Shown in pieces: positions 17,691 to 25,275 of a DNA stretch of 64,000 bases (the first letter of the stretch is position 1; each line of letters opens with the position of its first letter). A program made the position numbers and the translations under genes. Source of the stretch: Roseiarcus sp963835955 (GTDB taxonomy: Bacteria > Pseudomonadota > Alphaproteobacteria > Rhizobiales > Beijerinckiaceae); contig CAWIHZ010000010.1 in the NCBI GenBank assembly GCA_963835955.1, positions 62,001 to 126,000 of the forward strand, given 5' to 3'. The notes below the pieces were generated by a model. It ran no database searches. It worked only from the letters and a program-made list of their open reading frames with translations, and was not told where the DNA came from.

Positions 17691-18644
17691 ATGGTCAAGA
17701 CGATCAAAGTCGCGCTGGCGGGGGCCGGCGCCTTTGGCCTCAAGCATCTCGACGCGATCAAGCTGATCGACGGGGTCGAGGCAGTCTCGTTGGTCGGCCG
17801 CGAACTCGACAAGACCAGGCAGGCCGCCGCCAAATACGGCGTTGGGCACGTTACGACCGATCTCGCCGAGACCCTCATGCTGCCCGGCCTCGAGGCAGTC
17901 ATACTCGCGACCCCCACGCAAATGCACGCGGCGCAGGCGCTGCAATGCCTGGAGGCCGGCAAGCATGTGCAGGTCGAGATTCCGCTCGCCGACAACCTCA
18001 AAGCCGCCGAGGCGGTTGTCGCGATGCAGAAGCGCACCGGGCTCGTCGCCATGTGCGGGCACACTCGCCGGTTCAATCCAAGCCATCAGTTTGTCCATAA
18101 GCGAATTCTCAAAGGCGAGTTCAACATCCAGCAGATGGACGTGCAGACCTACTTCTTCCGCCGGACCAACATGAATGCGCTGGGCGAGCCGCGCTCATGG
18201 ACCGATCACTTGCTTTGGCATCACGCCGCGCACACCGTCGACCTCTTCGCCTATCAATGCGGCGCGCCGATCGTCAAAGCCAACGCGCTCCAGGGACCGA
18301 TTCACCCGACGCTCGGGATCGCCATGGACATGAGCGTCCAACTCAAGGCGGCCAACGACGCGATCTGCACCCTGTCGCTGTCGTTCAACAACGAGGGGCC
18401 GCTCGGCACCTTCTTCCGCTATATCGGCGACACCGCGACCTATATCGCCCGCTACGACGAGCTCTTCACCGGCAAGGACGAGAAGATCGACGTCAGCAAG
18501 GTCGACGTTTCCATGAACGGCATCGAGCTGCAGGACCGTGAGTTCTTCACCGCCATCCGCGAGGGACGCGAGCCCAACGCCAGCGTCGGCCAGGTGCTGC
18601 CGTGCTACCGGGTCCTGCATGAGCTGGAACAGCGACTGGGGTAG
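17691..18644 (+). CDS. ligC: 4-carboxy-2-hydroxymuconate-6-semialdehyde dehydrogenase
   Basis: LigC oxidises the hemiacetal form of the ring-cleavage product to 2-pyrone-4,6-dicarboxylate with NADP. The 317-residue protein is a Gfo/Idh/MocA oxidoreductase with the nucleotide motif G-A-G-A-F-G at residues 10-15, the family E-x-P-L (V-E-I-P-L), and the LigC-type H-T-R-R-F-N-P and R-S-W-T-D-H-L-L-W-H-H-A-A-H-T-V-D segments. It is the last gene of the lig operon, 22 bases behind ligB. The gene order J-K-I-A-B-C leaves out ligU. Confidence 0.94.
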   Translation: MVKTIKVALAGAGAFGLKHLDAIKLIDGVEAVSLVGRELDKTRQAAAKYGVGHVTTDLAETLMLPGLEAVILATPTQMHAAQALQCLEAGKHVQVEIPLADNLKAAEAVVAMQKRTGLVAMCGHTRRFNPSHQFVHKRILKGEFNIQQMDVQTYFFRRTNMNALGEPRSWTDHLLWHHAAHTVDLFAYQCGAPIVKANALQGPIHPTLGIAMDMSVQLKAANDAICTLSLSFNNEGPLGTFFRYIGDTATYIARYDELFTGKDEKIDVSKVDVSMNGIELQDREFFTAIREGREPNASVGQVLPCYRVLHELEQRLG

Positions 18645-18748
18645 GGAGCGCGACCGGCCGAACCGCATCGTCACCCATGATTGCGTCCCTCGATCACCGT
18701 CGCCAACCGAAATCGGGGAAGCTTGCCGTCGTGGCTTCTAGATCGAAC

Positions 18749-19939
18749 ATGAAGCTCACGGCGAGGGCGCTTCTGGCGGCTGCATTCCTCGGCGGCGCGG
18801 CCACGAACGCGGCGGCAGATCCGGCGACGGCGGCGGAGCAAGGTCACAAAGCGGCCTACGCAAACGGCCTTCCGACCGATCCGTCGTATTTTCCGATCGG
18901 CGTCTGGCTGCAATCGCCCAGGCTTGCGCCCGAATACCGGGCGATCGGGGTCAACCTGTTCGTCGGTCTCTATAAGGGTCCGACGGAGGATCAGCTTGCC
19001 GAGCTCGCCAGGTACGGCATGCCGGTTATCGCGAGTCAAAACCGCGTCGGGTTGACGTCGCCCAACGCCAAGATGATCCGCGGCTGGATGCAGGCGGACG
19101 AGCCCGATAACGCCCATTCCTCGATGTGGGGATTCTGGCGCTCATGCATACCCGCGAGCGAAGTGGCGATGCGATCGCTTGCGATCAAAGCTAAGGATCC
19201 AACCCGACCCGTGATGATCACGTTTGGTCGGGGCGTGGCTGATCCCAGTTGGCGCGGGCGAGGATGGTGCACGGGCGACATGGCGTACTACGACAAGGCC
19301 GCCGTCGGCGCCGACATCCTTTCCTTCGACATATATCCGGTCGCCTCGGATACGCTCGCTCTGGCCGGTCAGCTGGACGCTCCCGCGCGCGGCGTCAAGC
19401 GATTGCGGGCCGCGGCGCGGAACGGTCAGCGCGTTTGGGCGTTCATCGAGACCACGCATATCAATTCGCTCCGGTCGCGGGTCACCCCTGACCAGTTGCG
19501 GTCCGAGGCCCTGCTGGCGCTCATTCGAGGCGCCGACGGACTGGTCTACTTCGCCCACGAATGGACCGGCGGGTTCCGCGAGGACGGCCTGTTCAGATAT
19601 CCGGAAATCGTCCAAGCCGTGAAAGACACGAACGCCTTCGTAAGGCTCCTCGCGCCGGTCTTGAACAGCCCTACGATCGAGGGTCGCATCACCCTCTCCG
19701 GGACGGTCCCGATCGCGACGACGCTCAAGCAATACGACGGCGAACTCTACCTGTTCGCGGGATCGACGGCGGCCAAAACGGGCGCGGTCACTTTCTCGAT
19801 CGAGGGCGCTTCGAATGGCCGTGTCGAGGCGCTCGATGAAGAGCGGCGGCTGCGGCTGTCGAACGGCGAATTCAGCGACGCCTTCGATAAGGGCTACCAG
19901 GTTCACGTCTACCGGATATCCGCAGACGATCGTCCCTAG
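18749..19939 (+). CDS. Secreted TIM-barrel-like protein, possible glycosidase relative
   Basis: A 396-residue exported protein. I choose the ATG at 18749 because it opens a signal peptide (M-K-L-T-A-R-A-L-L, Ala/Leu core, cleavage near A-A-A-D). The upstream in-frame codons look non-coding. The body reads like a TIM barrel, with repeated beta-strand motifs (G-V-N-L-F-V-G-L, W-M-Q-A-D-E-P, I-L-S-F-D-I-Y-P, W-A-F-I-E-T-T, G-L-V-Y-F-A-H-E-W). The D-E-P and F-I-E-T positions could be the paired acids of a glycoside hydrolase. A beta-sandwich-like C-terminal part follows from about residue 320. I do not recognise a named family. The neighbouring convergent gene is a sugar mutarotase, which weakly supports sugar metabolism. 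Confidence 0.7.
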   Translation: MKLTARALLAAAFLGGAATNAAADPATAAEQGHKAAYANGLPTDPSYFPIGVWLQSPRLAPEYRAIGVNLFVGLYKGPTEDQLAELARYGMPVIASQNRVGLTSPNAKMIRGWMQADEPDNAHSSMWGFWRSCIPASEVAMRSLAIKAKDPTRPVMITFGRGVADPSWRGRGWCTGDMAYYDKAAVGADILSFDIYPVASDTLALAGQLDAPARGVKRLRAAARNGQRVWAFIETTHINSLRSRVTPDQLRSEALLALIRGADGLVYFAHEWTGGFREDGLFRYPEIVQAVKDTNAFVRLLAPVLNSPTIEGRITLSGTVPIATTLKQYDGELYLFAGSTAAKTGAVTFSIEGASNGRVEALDEERRLRLSNGEFSDAFDKGYQVHVYRISADDRP

Positions 19940-19992
19940 CATCGTCGCCGGTCAGCGGAAGATCAGACGCCCGGCGCGCAAGGGCGCCGGCC

Positions 19993-20322
19993 TCAGTCGT
20001 GATGAAACACTTCCTCGGCCATCGCCCACCGCTCGCCTTCTTTGCGAGTGGCGAGCGGCGCCTGCATCGGGTCGTGGATCGCCCACCAGTCCTGAGTGCG
20101 CGGATCGGCCGCCATCTTTTCGGCGTCGACGGCCCAATCGTCGCCGTAATATTCCCAGTAGGCGAACAGAAGGTTCTCGGGCTCGCGCAGGAAGATCGTG
20201 TAGTTGCGGATGTTGCAGGCCGAAATCCTGGCGAGGACTTCCGGCCAGACGGCCGAGTGCGTACGCTTGTATTCGGCGATCCGATCCGGCTTGATGCCGA
20301 TCACCATGCCCATGCGCTTCAT
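19993..20322 (-). CDS. L-rhamnose mutarotase-like protein
   Basis: A 109-residue ferredoxin-like protein of the RhaM/FucU-type mutarotase family (DUF718). Typical parts are M-G-M-V-I-G-I-K-P-D-R-I-x-E-Y-K-R-x-H with the catalytic His, V-W-P-E-V-L, N-Y-T-I-F-L, E-N-L-L-F-A-Y-W-E-Y, and a C-terminal W-W-A-I-H-D-P-M. Such enzymes interconvert the alpha and beta anomers of 6-deoxy sugars. The start is the ATG at 20322; the frame is open upstream without homology. No rhamnose catabolic genes are in the window, so the sugar is not known. Confidence 0.88.
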   Translation of the reverse strand: MKRMGMVIGIKPDRIAEYKRTHSAVWPEVLARISACNIRNYTIFLREPENLLFAYWEYYGDDWAVDAEKMAADPRTQDWWAIHDPMQAPLATRKEGERWAMAEEVFHHD

Positions 20323-20575
20323 GCCGTTCCTCCCGTCGCGAAAATCGGGCGAACTGTGGACGGCCTTTGGCCGCCGGCGCAAGGGGGAGCGCGACCACAT
20401 CGGGTCGACTGCGGCGTAGCCTCGCCAGTTCGGCGCGCGGGCAATCAAGATCGTTCGGACCACAGCGGATCGCCGGCATACCGAGACGATTTGCGCGAAA
20501 ACTCGGCTTCCATTGACGCCCGCCGACCAAAGCACGGGCTCCCGATCGACACGCTTCAGGTGAGCAGCTCAGCGC

Positions 20576-20794
20576 CTATTCAACCGCGACGATTTCGTAT
20601 TCCTCGGCGTTGCGCTCGAAAGGTTCGGCGGAACTCTTGATGCGATAGACCGGCGGCTTGAGGTCGTCCGCGGGCAGCACGCGCAGAACCTCGAAGGGTC
20701 CTTTGGATTTCGGGGTTGGAGCGATCCTTCTTTCGAGCTCGAAACTGCCGTCGAAGTCGACGAGCTGCCCGATCGCAAACTTATGCAATACCAT
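20576..20794 (-). CDS. Small conserved-looking hypothetical protein
   Basis: A 72-residue basic-acidic balanced protein. It has the appearance of a small SH3/KOW-like beta barrel: G-Q-L-V-D-F-D-G near residue 9, G-P-F-E-V-L-R-V-L-P in the middle and Y-R-I-K-S near residue 50, ending in an acidic E-E-Y-E-I-V. No named function can be given. It starts with ATG at 20794, 28 bases downstream of the cspA terminator, on the same strand as cspA. Confidence 0.6.
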   Translation of the reverse strand: MVLHKFAIGQLVDFDGSFELERRIAPTPKSKGPFEVLRVLPADDLKPPVYRIKSSAEPFERNAEEYEIVAVE

Positions 20795-20810
20795 GCTCTC
20801 GCTCCCGTTG

Positions 20811-20848
20811 ACCGAAAAGAAAAAGGGCCAGGAGAAACCCTGACCCTT
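20811..20848 (-). terminator. Rho-independent terminator behind cspA
   Basis: On the minus strand a ten-base stem pairs 20839-20848 with 20823-20832 with a single mismatch and a six-base loop. It is followed by a run of T with few interruptions (complement of 20813-20822). It lies 84 bases after the cspA stop and before the next gene, so it should separate the two transcripts. Confidence 0.75.
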
Positions 20849-20932
20849 CCCATGTCCTGCAAAAGGGCGGACCGGTCACCACCGCCGCCGGTACATCCGC
20901 GGTCGGCGTTCGGGACAGTCCTTCGTTTTCGC

Positions 20933-21142
20933 TCAGACGGCTCGGAGGTTGTCGGCTGACATTTTCCCCGAGCGTTGGTCCGTCACCAGCTCAAAGGCGA
21001 TTTTCTGGCCTTCGCGCAGATCGTTCATTCCTGCCCGCTCAACCGCGCTGATATGAACAAAGGCGTCCTTGCCGCCATCATCGGGTTGAATGAAGCCAAA
21101 GCCTTTTTGTGGATTAAACCATTTTACGGTGCCTACCGCCAT
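20933..21142 (-). CDS. cspA: Cold shock protein (CspA family)
   Basis: A 69-residue single cold-shock domain of normal length. Both RNA-binding motifs are intact: RNP1 as K-G-F-G-F-I and RNP2 as V-F-V-H-I, the latter written here as A-F-V-H-I. The N-terminal G-T-V-K-W-F-N is the family hallmark. It binds single-stranded RNA or DNA in the cytoplasm and melts structures. The gene stands alone, with a terminator behind it and a long AT-richer leader region in front, as is usual for cold-shock genes. Whether this copy is cold-induced cannot be seen. Confidence 0.95.
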   Translation of the reverse strand: MAVGTVKWFNPQKGFGFIQPDDGGKDAFVHISAVERAGMNDLREGQKIAFELVTDQRSGKMSADNLRAV

Positions 21143-21532
21143 GACGATCCCTTTCGGATGCGCGTTTTAAGGCGCGACACCGCGAACCGGCGCCGCTATC
21201 ACATTTCGATCTTTGGAGGGAGTTCGTCAGAACAAGCGAACTAACGTCGCTCGAAGCAAGATTCTTCCAGCCGAATTTCGATCTCCAATCTGGTGGCTCG
21301 CCTCCCCTTTGTCAAGTCCATGTCTGGTCTCTCCTGACGCTGGCCTTGTCGTTGCTCATTACATATGAAATTTGGGAGTTCCGTTGCCTCGGCTGATTGA
21401 GAGTCAGTCAACGCCGAATTTAGCGCCCATATCCATAAATGATCCTAGCGCGCATGTAATAATTTTGCGATTCGATTCGCCGGTCAATCTAACCGGGCGC
21501 CGGATGGAACGAAGCGCGACCAGGAGACGCGA
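21143..21532. other. AT-richer intergenic region between cspA and the stress island
   Basis: About 390 bases without a convincing gene. The first part (to about 21300) should be the promoter and leader of cspA on the minus strand. The part around 21360-21490 is clearly more AT-rich than its surroundings (for example near 21450-21475), as expected of promoter DNA or of acquired sequence. No terminator, repeat or RNA gene was recognised. Confidence 0.4.
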
Positions 21533-21870
21533 ATGGGCGACAGGAGCCAGCGCATTCGGGAAGTCGCCTAGCATCTTTGGCGACAGGGGGCCGCCCCGAC
21601 GATCAGGCCGATCGCCATTGGCTGGCCGCGGAAGCGATGGTCGACGAGGAGGCCGCCAATTCAGGGCAGATGGAAGACGCCCCGCAAAGCGCCCCTGTTT
21701 TGGAGACCGCCCGGGCCAAGAACCGCCCATCGGCCGAAACCGCCGCGAGGCGGAAATCCGCGGGCTATCGCGAGACGCCGGAGAAACGAAGGCGAGGGCG
21801 CGACAAGACGCCTCTGAATTTGACGGGCCTGAGCCGCCGGTGGGAACTATCGTCGGCGCCGCGCGTTTGA
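21533..21870 (+). pseudogene. Broken DUF2934 family gene
   Basis: From the ATG at 21533, which has an AGGAG ribosome site, the reading is M-G-D-R-S-Q-R-I-R-E-V-A, then a TAG (21569-21571) where the family has Tyr, then H-L-W-R-Q-G. After the run of five G at 21586-21590 the family sequence continues only in the next frame (G-R-P-D-D-Q-A-D-R-H-W-L-A-A-E-A). DUF2934 proteins begin with this E-R-I-R-x-x-A-Y-x-L-W-E-x-x-G-R-P-x-G-x-x-x-x-H-W-L-x-A-E pattern. So one nonsense and one single-base frameshift in a G run disable the gene. The rest of the second frame runs to 21870. Confidence 0.7.
21843..21867 (+). promoter_or_regulatory. EcfG-type general stress promoter
   Basis: GGAAC (21843-21847), a 16-base spacer, then CGTT (21864-21867). 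This matches the alphaproteobacterial EcfG consensus GGAAC-N16/17-CGTT exactly. Transcription would start about 8 bases further on and run into the DUF1328 gene at 21912, and possibly into nepR-ecfG, allowing positive autoregulation of the stress sigma factor encoded 600 bases downstream. Confidence 0.75.
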
Positions 21871-21911
21871 AAAGGCGAACACGGAAAGCAGACCACGAGG
21901 GAGATTGAGAG

Positions 21912-22079
21912 ATGTTCGGTTGGGCGATCACTTTTCTCATTGTCGCGCTGGTCGCCGCGGTTCTCGGCTTTGGCGGCGTCGCCGGAACCGCGATCGTGGC
22001 GGCGAAGCTCATATTCGTCGTGGCGTTGGTCGCGTTTGCGGTGTCGGCGCTGTTCGGGCTCATGAGACGGACGCATTGA
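21912..22079 (+). CDS. DUF1328 small membrane protein (YtjA-like)
   Basis: A 55-residue membrane peptide with two hydrophobic helices. It opens with M-F-G-W-A-I-T-F-L-I-V-A-L-V-A, has the F-G-G-V-A-G-T-A turn of DUF1328 and ends with a short basic tail. Proteins of this family are stress-associated inner-membrane peptides of unknown action. It lies 45 bases behind a perfect EcfG promoter. A GC-only palindrome CCGCCGGCCGGCGG sits at 22090-22103, just after the stop, and might form a hairpin partly ending transcription before nepR. Confidence 0.85.
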   Translation: MFGWAITFLIVALVAAVLGFGGVAGTAIVAAKLIFVVALVAFAVSALFGLMRRTH

Positions 22080-22235
22080 GCGACCGGCGCCGCCGGCCGG
22101 CGGTCCACGCTCGACGTCGTTGCGAGGGGTCGATATAGACACGCCGGCAAGCCTTTTGCACTCACGAGCGGACCGGCCAATGGCGAACAAGAAAATCCTC
22201 CGGACCTAAATGGCGGCGAGGGCAAGCAGGCGAAG

Positions 22236-22445
22236 ATGGCGACAGACTCGGCTTTGGCGGGAAAGTCCCGCATGGGCGCAGGCCGCGGTCTCGACGCCCG
22301 CTCGCAAGAGGCGATCGGAAGGTCCCTGAGGCAACACTACGACGATCTCGTCCGTGCCCCGGTTCCCGACAAATTCTTAGAGTTGCTGGACCTTTTGGAA
22401 GCCAGGGAGCGATCCTCGAAGCCGCAAGACGGGCGTGATGACTAA
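22236..22445 (+). CDS. nepR: NepR family anti-sigma factor
   Basis: A 69-residue protein matching NepR: the I-G-R-S-L-R-Q-H-Y-D-D-L-V core and V-P-D-K-F-L-E-L-L-D-L-L-E make the two helices that hold EcfG. In unstressed cells NepR binds EcfG; phosphorylated PhyR takes NepR away and frees the sigma factor. The stop overlaps the ecfG start by eight bases, the usual coupled arrangement. phyR and its histidine kinase, often next door in this group, are not in the window. Confidence 0.93.
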   Translation: MATDSALAGKSRMGAGRGLDARSQEAIGRSLRQHYDDLVRAPVPDKFLELLDLLEARERSSKPQDGRDD

Positions 22446-23001
22446 AGGCAGTTTCAAGGACGAGCTGGTCAGCGAAATCCGCAGCCTGCGGGCGTTCGCG
22501 GTTTCGCTCTGCGGCTCCATGACGCTTGCGGACGACCTCGTCCAGGAGGCCCTGCTCAGAGCATGGAGCAACGCCGACAAATTCCAGCCGGGAACGAGCA
22601 TGCGCGCGTGGTTGTTCACCATTCTACGCAACGTCTATTATTCGCAATATCGCAAGCGGGCCCGCGAGGTCCAGGACAGTGACGGCGTCTTCTCGCGTGG
22701 GATCGCGGTAGCGGGGAATCAGGAGAGCCATCTCGATCTTTTGGATTTTCGCAAGGCCCTCGCCAGGCTTCCGGCGGAGCAACGTGAAGTGTTGACTTTG
22801 GTCGGAGCGAGCGGGCTTTCCTACGAGGAAGCCTCCGCGATCTGCGGCGTCGAGATCGGGACGATCAAGAGCCGTCTCAGCCGCGCCCGAGCCAAGCTCG
22901 CCGAGCTCATGGGGCTCAATGCGCCGAATTCCGGCGCGCACGCTCGTGCCGCGCTCGCCGCTGCCCGATCGGACGCTGTCGCGCCGGGGCGGGGGAAATA
23001 G
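22438..23001 (+). CDS. ecfG: EcfG-type RNA polymerase sigma factor (general stress response)
   Basis: A 187-residue ECF sigma factor. Region 2 spans about residues 10-80 with A-D-D-L-V-Q-E-A-L-L-R-A-W (the -10 recognition helix neighbourhood) and W-L-F-T-I-L-R-N. Region 4 spans about residues 110-165 with L-P-A-E-Q-R-E-V-L and S-Y-E-E-A-S-A-I-C-G-V-E-I-G-T-I-K-S-R-L-S-R-A-R, the -35 recognition helix-turn-helix. The context with nepR defines it as EcfG. I use the ATG at 22438; a GTG one codon earlier is possible. The Ala-rich tail after residue 160 is poorly conserved. Confidence 0.94.
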   Translation: MTKGSFKDELVSEIRSLRAFAVSLCGSMTLADDLVQEALLRAWSNADKFQPGTSMRAWLFTILRNVYYSQYRKRAREVQDSDGVFSRGIAVAGNQESHLDLLDFRKALARLPAEQREVLTLVGASGLSYEEASAICGVEIGTIKSRLSRARAKLAELMGLNAPNSGAHARAALAAARSDAVAPGRGK

Positions 23002-23045
23002 GCCGTCTTCCGTTTGCCTGACGCCCAACAATCCGCGCGCTTAAG

Positions 23046-23070
23046 GGAACGTTTCGATCGCTAGCCTGTT
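23046..23070 (+). promoter_or_regulatory. Near-consensus EcfG promoter
   Basis: GGAAC (23046-23050), a 16-base spacer, then TGTT (23067-23070), one mismatch to CGTT. It lies 45 bases behind the ecfG stop and in front of the AI-2E-family permease, which would put that gene in the general stress regulon. Confidence 0.6.
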
Positions 23071-23155
23071 GGGTCCAGTTGGCCGCCGTGGAGCCGGCGC
23101 GCCAGGATGCGGGGAGGGGCTTTTGCGTGAAGGTCGTCCGCGAGCGGCCGCGCCT

Positions 23156-24202
23156 GTGGAAGAGATTGGGGCCGAGCGCCCGACGGAGCCGCTTCGCCTA
23201 ATCTCGGCGTGGTCGCTCGCGATCTTGGCGACGATCGCGATCGGCTTCGTTCTGTATATTGGTCGGGAAGTATTGCTGCCGACCGTCGCGGCGTTCGTTG
23301 TCGGCGTCATGCTGGGACCGGCGGCGCGAAGACTCGAGGCGCTTCGTGTGCCGCGGCCGCTCGTAGCGGTGCTGCTCGTATGCGGCGTGGCCTTGATCAT
23401 CGCTTTCGTGATCACGTTGATTGTTCCGCGCGTGTCCGAATTGGCGACGGGCCTGCCGGATTTCGCCGCGGCGTTGAAAGAAAAGCTGCGCGCGTTCGAT
23501 GGCGTCGCCGATTTCTGGCGTCGCATCATGTGGGAAATGGGGGAGAACCCGAAAAGCGACGCCACCGCGCTTCCTCTCCCCAGCATCACCTGGGTTCCAT
23601 CGACGCTCTCCATTCTATTGCCGCCGATCACGGGTTTTCTGTACTTTCTGGTTGTGCTTCTGCTGTTCATCTCTAAATGGCCGGACCTGCGTCGCGGCCT
23701 CGTCATGACGTTCGCCAGCCGCAATTCGCGCCTGACGGTTTTGAAAATCCTCAACGATATCGAGGCCGGACTGGCGCGTTACCTGATGACCGTCACGGTG
23801 ATCAACCTGTGCGTCGGGGCAATCACAGCCGTAATCTGCGCTTTGACCAGAACGCCGCACGCGATCGGTTTCGGCGCCTTGGCCGCCACGCTCAACTTTA
23901 TCCCGATCCTCGGGCCGTTGGCGATGTTCTTGGTTCTCCTGCTGGTTGAACTCGTGGACGCGCCGACCTTCGCCCTCGGCCTCCTCCCCGCGGCGGGATT
24001 TGCTCTGTTGATCATCGCCGAGGGGCAGTTCGTGACCCCGACGATCATCGGCCGCCAGCTCGAGCTCAACGCCCTGGCGGTTCTCCTGTCGCTAGCGCTC
24101 TGGACATGGCTGTGGGGACCGATCGGGGCGTTGCTGTCGTCGCCGATCTTGATCGTCGCGCTGATTTTGAGGGAACGCCTCTACACCGACGAGGAACGCT
24201 AA
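23156..24202 (+). CDS. AI-2E family transporter (UPF0118, YdiK/PerM-like)
   Basis: An inner-membrane protein of about 348 residues with roughly eight helices. The family pattern is clear: a paired N-terminal helix, a soluble amphipathic stretch of about 60 residues (A-T-G-L-P-D-F-A-A-A-L), then a C-terminal bundle with N-F-I-P-I-L-G-P and G-x-x-x-P-T-I-I-G. Members export AI-2 or ions, or have unknown substrates. The start is uncertain: I choose the GTG at 23156, because the frame upstream (to a TTG at 23069) would begin inside the promoter. A GSR-type promoter at 23046 precedes it. Confidence 0.8.
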   Translation: MEEIGAERPTEPLRLISAWSLAILATIAIGFVLYIGREVLLPTVAAFVVGVMLGPAARRLEALRVPRPLVAVLLVCGVALIIAFVITLIVPRVSELATGLPDFAAALKEKLRAFDGVADFWRRIMWEMGENPKSDATALPLPSITWVPSTLSILLPPITGFLYFLVVLLLFISKWPDLRRGLVMTFASRNSRLTVLKILNDIEAGLARYLMTVTVINLCVGAITAVICALTRTPHAIGFGALAATLNFIPILGPLAMFLVLLLVELVDAPTFALGLLPAAGFALLIIAEGQFVTPTIIGRQLELNALAVLLSLALWTWLWGPIGALLSSPILIVALILRERLYTDEER

Positions 24203-24272
24203 ATCGCGTCGGCCGGGAACCTTCGGCCACGGACGTGGGTTTTGCATCAGCAGGAATGTTCCGGAGGAACAG

Positions 24273-24659
24273 ATGACCGCCGATTTTCCACGCGACGCGG
24301 CGCCGGACGACCCGGCGCCGGACCTTTCGAACGATGACGCCTTTGCCCGACTGGAGAAGGAAATGAGCGAGATGAAGAACGCAATCGGAAATCTTTCGGG
24401 TCAAATCGCGGACGCCGCGACCGACATCGGCGCCGTTGCGCAGAACCAGGCGAGGCGGGGGCTGAAAAGCGCGCGCTCGCATGTCAACTCTATGGTCTCC
24501 GACGCTTCCGACCGCGTCGGCGCCGTGGCCAGCGCGGCGCAGACGCAGGCCACGTCAATCGGCGACACATTGCAGGACATTATCGAAGAGCGTCCGCTGT
24601 CGACCGTCGCGCTCGCTCTCGGGCTCGGATTTCTGATCGGCGTGACCTGGCGTCGATAG
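24273..24659 (+). CDS. DUF883 (YqjD/ElaB-like) tail-anchored stress protein
   Basis: A 128-residue protein. An acidic N-terminus is followed by a helical repeat region (residues 30-100) and a single C-terminal helix (A-L-A-L-G-L-G-F-L-I-G) ending in W-R-R, the DUF883 layout. YqjD and ElaB are tail-anchored inner-membrane proteins that bind ribosomes in stationary phase; the same role here is inference. It has a GGAGG ribosome site inside a short inverted repeat (GTTCC-GGA-GGAAC, 24258-24270). A related gene would normally follow, but the next DNA is a transposase fragment. Confidence 0.85.
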   Translation: MTADFPRDAAPDDPAPDLSNDDAFARLEKEMSEMKNAIGNLSGQIADAATDIGAVAQNQARRGLKSARSHVNSMVSDASDRVGAVASAAQTQATSIGDTLQDIIEERPLSTVALALGLGFLIGVTWRR

Positions 24660-24753
24660 TGCTCGATCGGATCGTCGGCGACCGGCGGCAAAGCACGGGT
24701 GCAGGAATGCCTTTGATCGGCCTGGCCTCCGCGACGGTAATGGCCGCCGCGTC

Positions 24754-25112
24754 TGCGCTCGGCAATCTGGCGCGCTTCATCCTGCTGCCGGGTCAGCGAC
24801 ACGACAGCGTCGGCGCCGAAACCCTGATCTCCGGCGTCGCCATCGGCGCCTTGGTCGCCGACAAAGCCTTCGACAGCGATTGGCTGCGCGCCGAACTCAA
24901 CCGCCGGGGCGCCATCGGCGTCATTCCGCCCAAAGCGAGTTTAAAAGGACCCCATCGATTGCGGCTTCGAGATGTACAAATGGCGCCATCCGATCGAAAA
25001 CTTCTTCTGCAAGCTCAAGGAATTCCGCAGAATCGCAACGCGCTACGAGAAGACGGACGCAAGCTATAGCGCCATGATCCACCTTGTCGGATCAGCAATC
25101 GCCATCCGATGA
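24754..25112 (+). mobile_element. IS5-family transposase fragment, frameshifted
   Basis: The C-terminal third of an IS5-type DDE transposase. The first frame has A-L-G-N-L-A-R-F-I-L-L-P-G-Q-R-H-D-S and A-D-K-A-F-D-S-D, including the second catalytic Asp region, and continues to P-P-K-A-S near 24940. The next frame continues with F-E-M-Y-K-W-R-H-P-I-E-N-F-F-C-K-L-K-E-F-R-R-I-A-T-R-Y, including the catalytic Glu, to a TGA at 25110-25112. The shift lies at the A run near 24943. No terminal inverted repeats and no N-terminal part are present, so it is immobile. It replaces whatever followed the DUF883 gene. Confidence 0.88.
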
Positions 25113-25275
25113 ATATCCACACGCCCTAGCACAATTTCGACATCGCGGCTTCCCGATCCTACACGGATGTTCGACAAGAGCCTGCCGCATGTTACAGTGG
25201 GCGGGCCGGCCGGGCTCGCCGCCAGGGCGAAGCCGACCGCCGCCGGCGCGGGGAGCAACGCGAGCGGAGGTCGCA

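Noticed and set aside
24216..24240. GGAAC before the DUF883 gene as a third EcfG promoter
   Set aside because: No GTT lies at 16-17 bases spacing.
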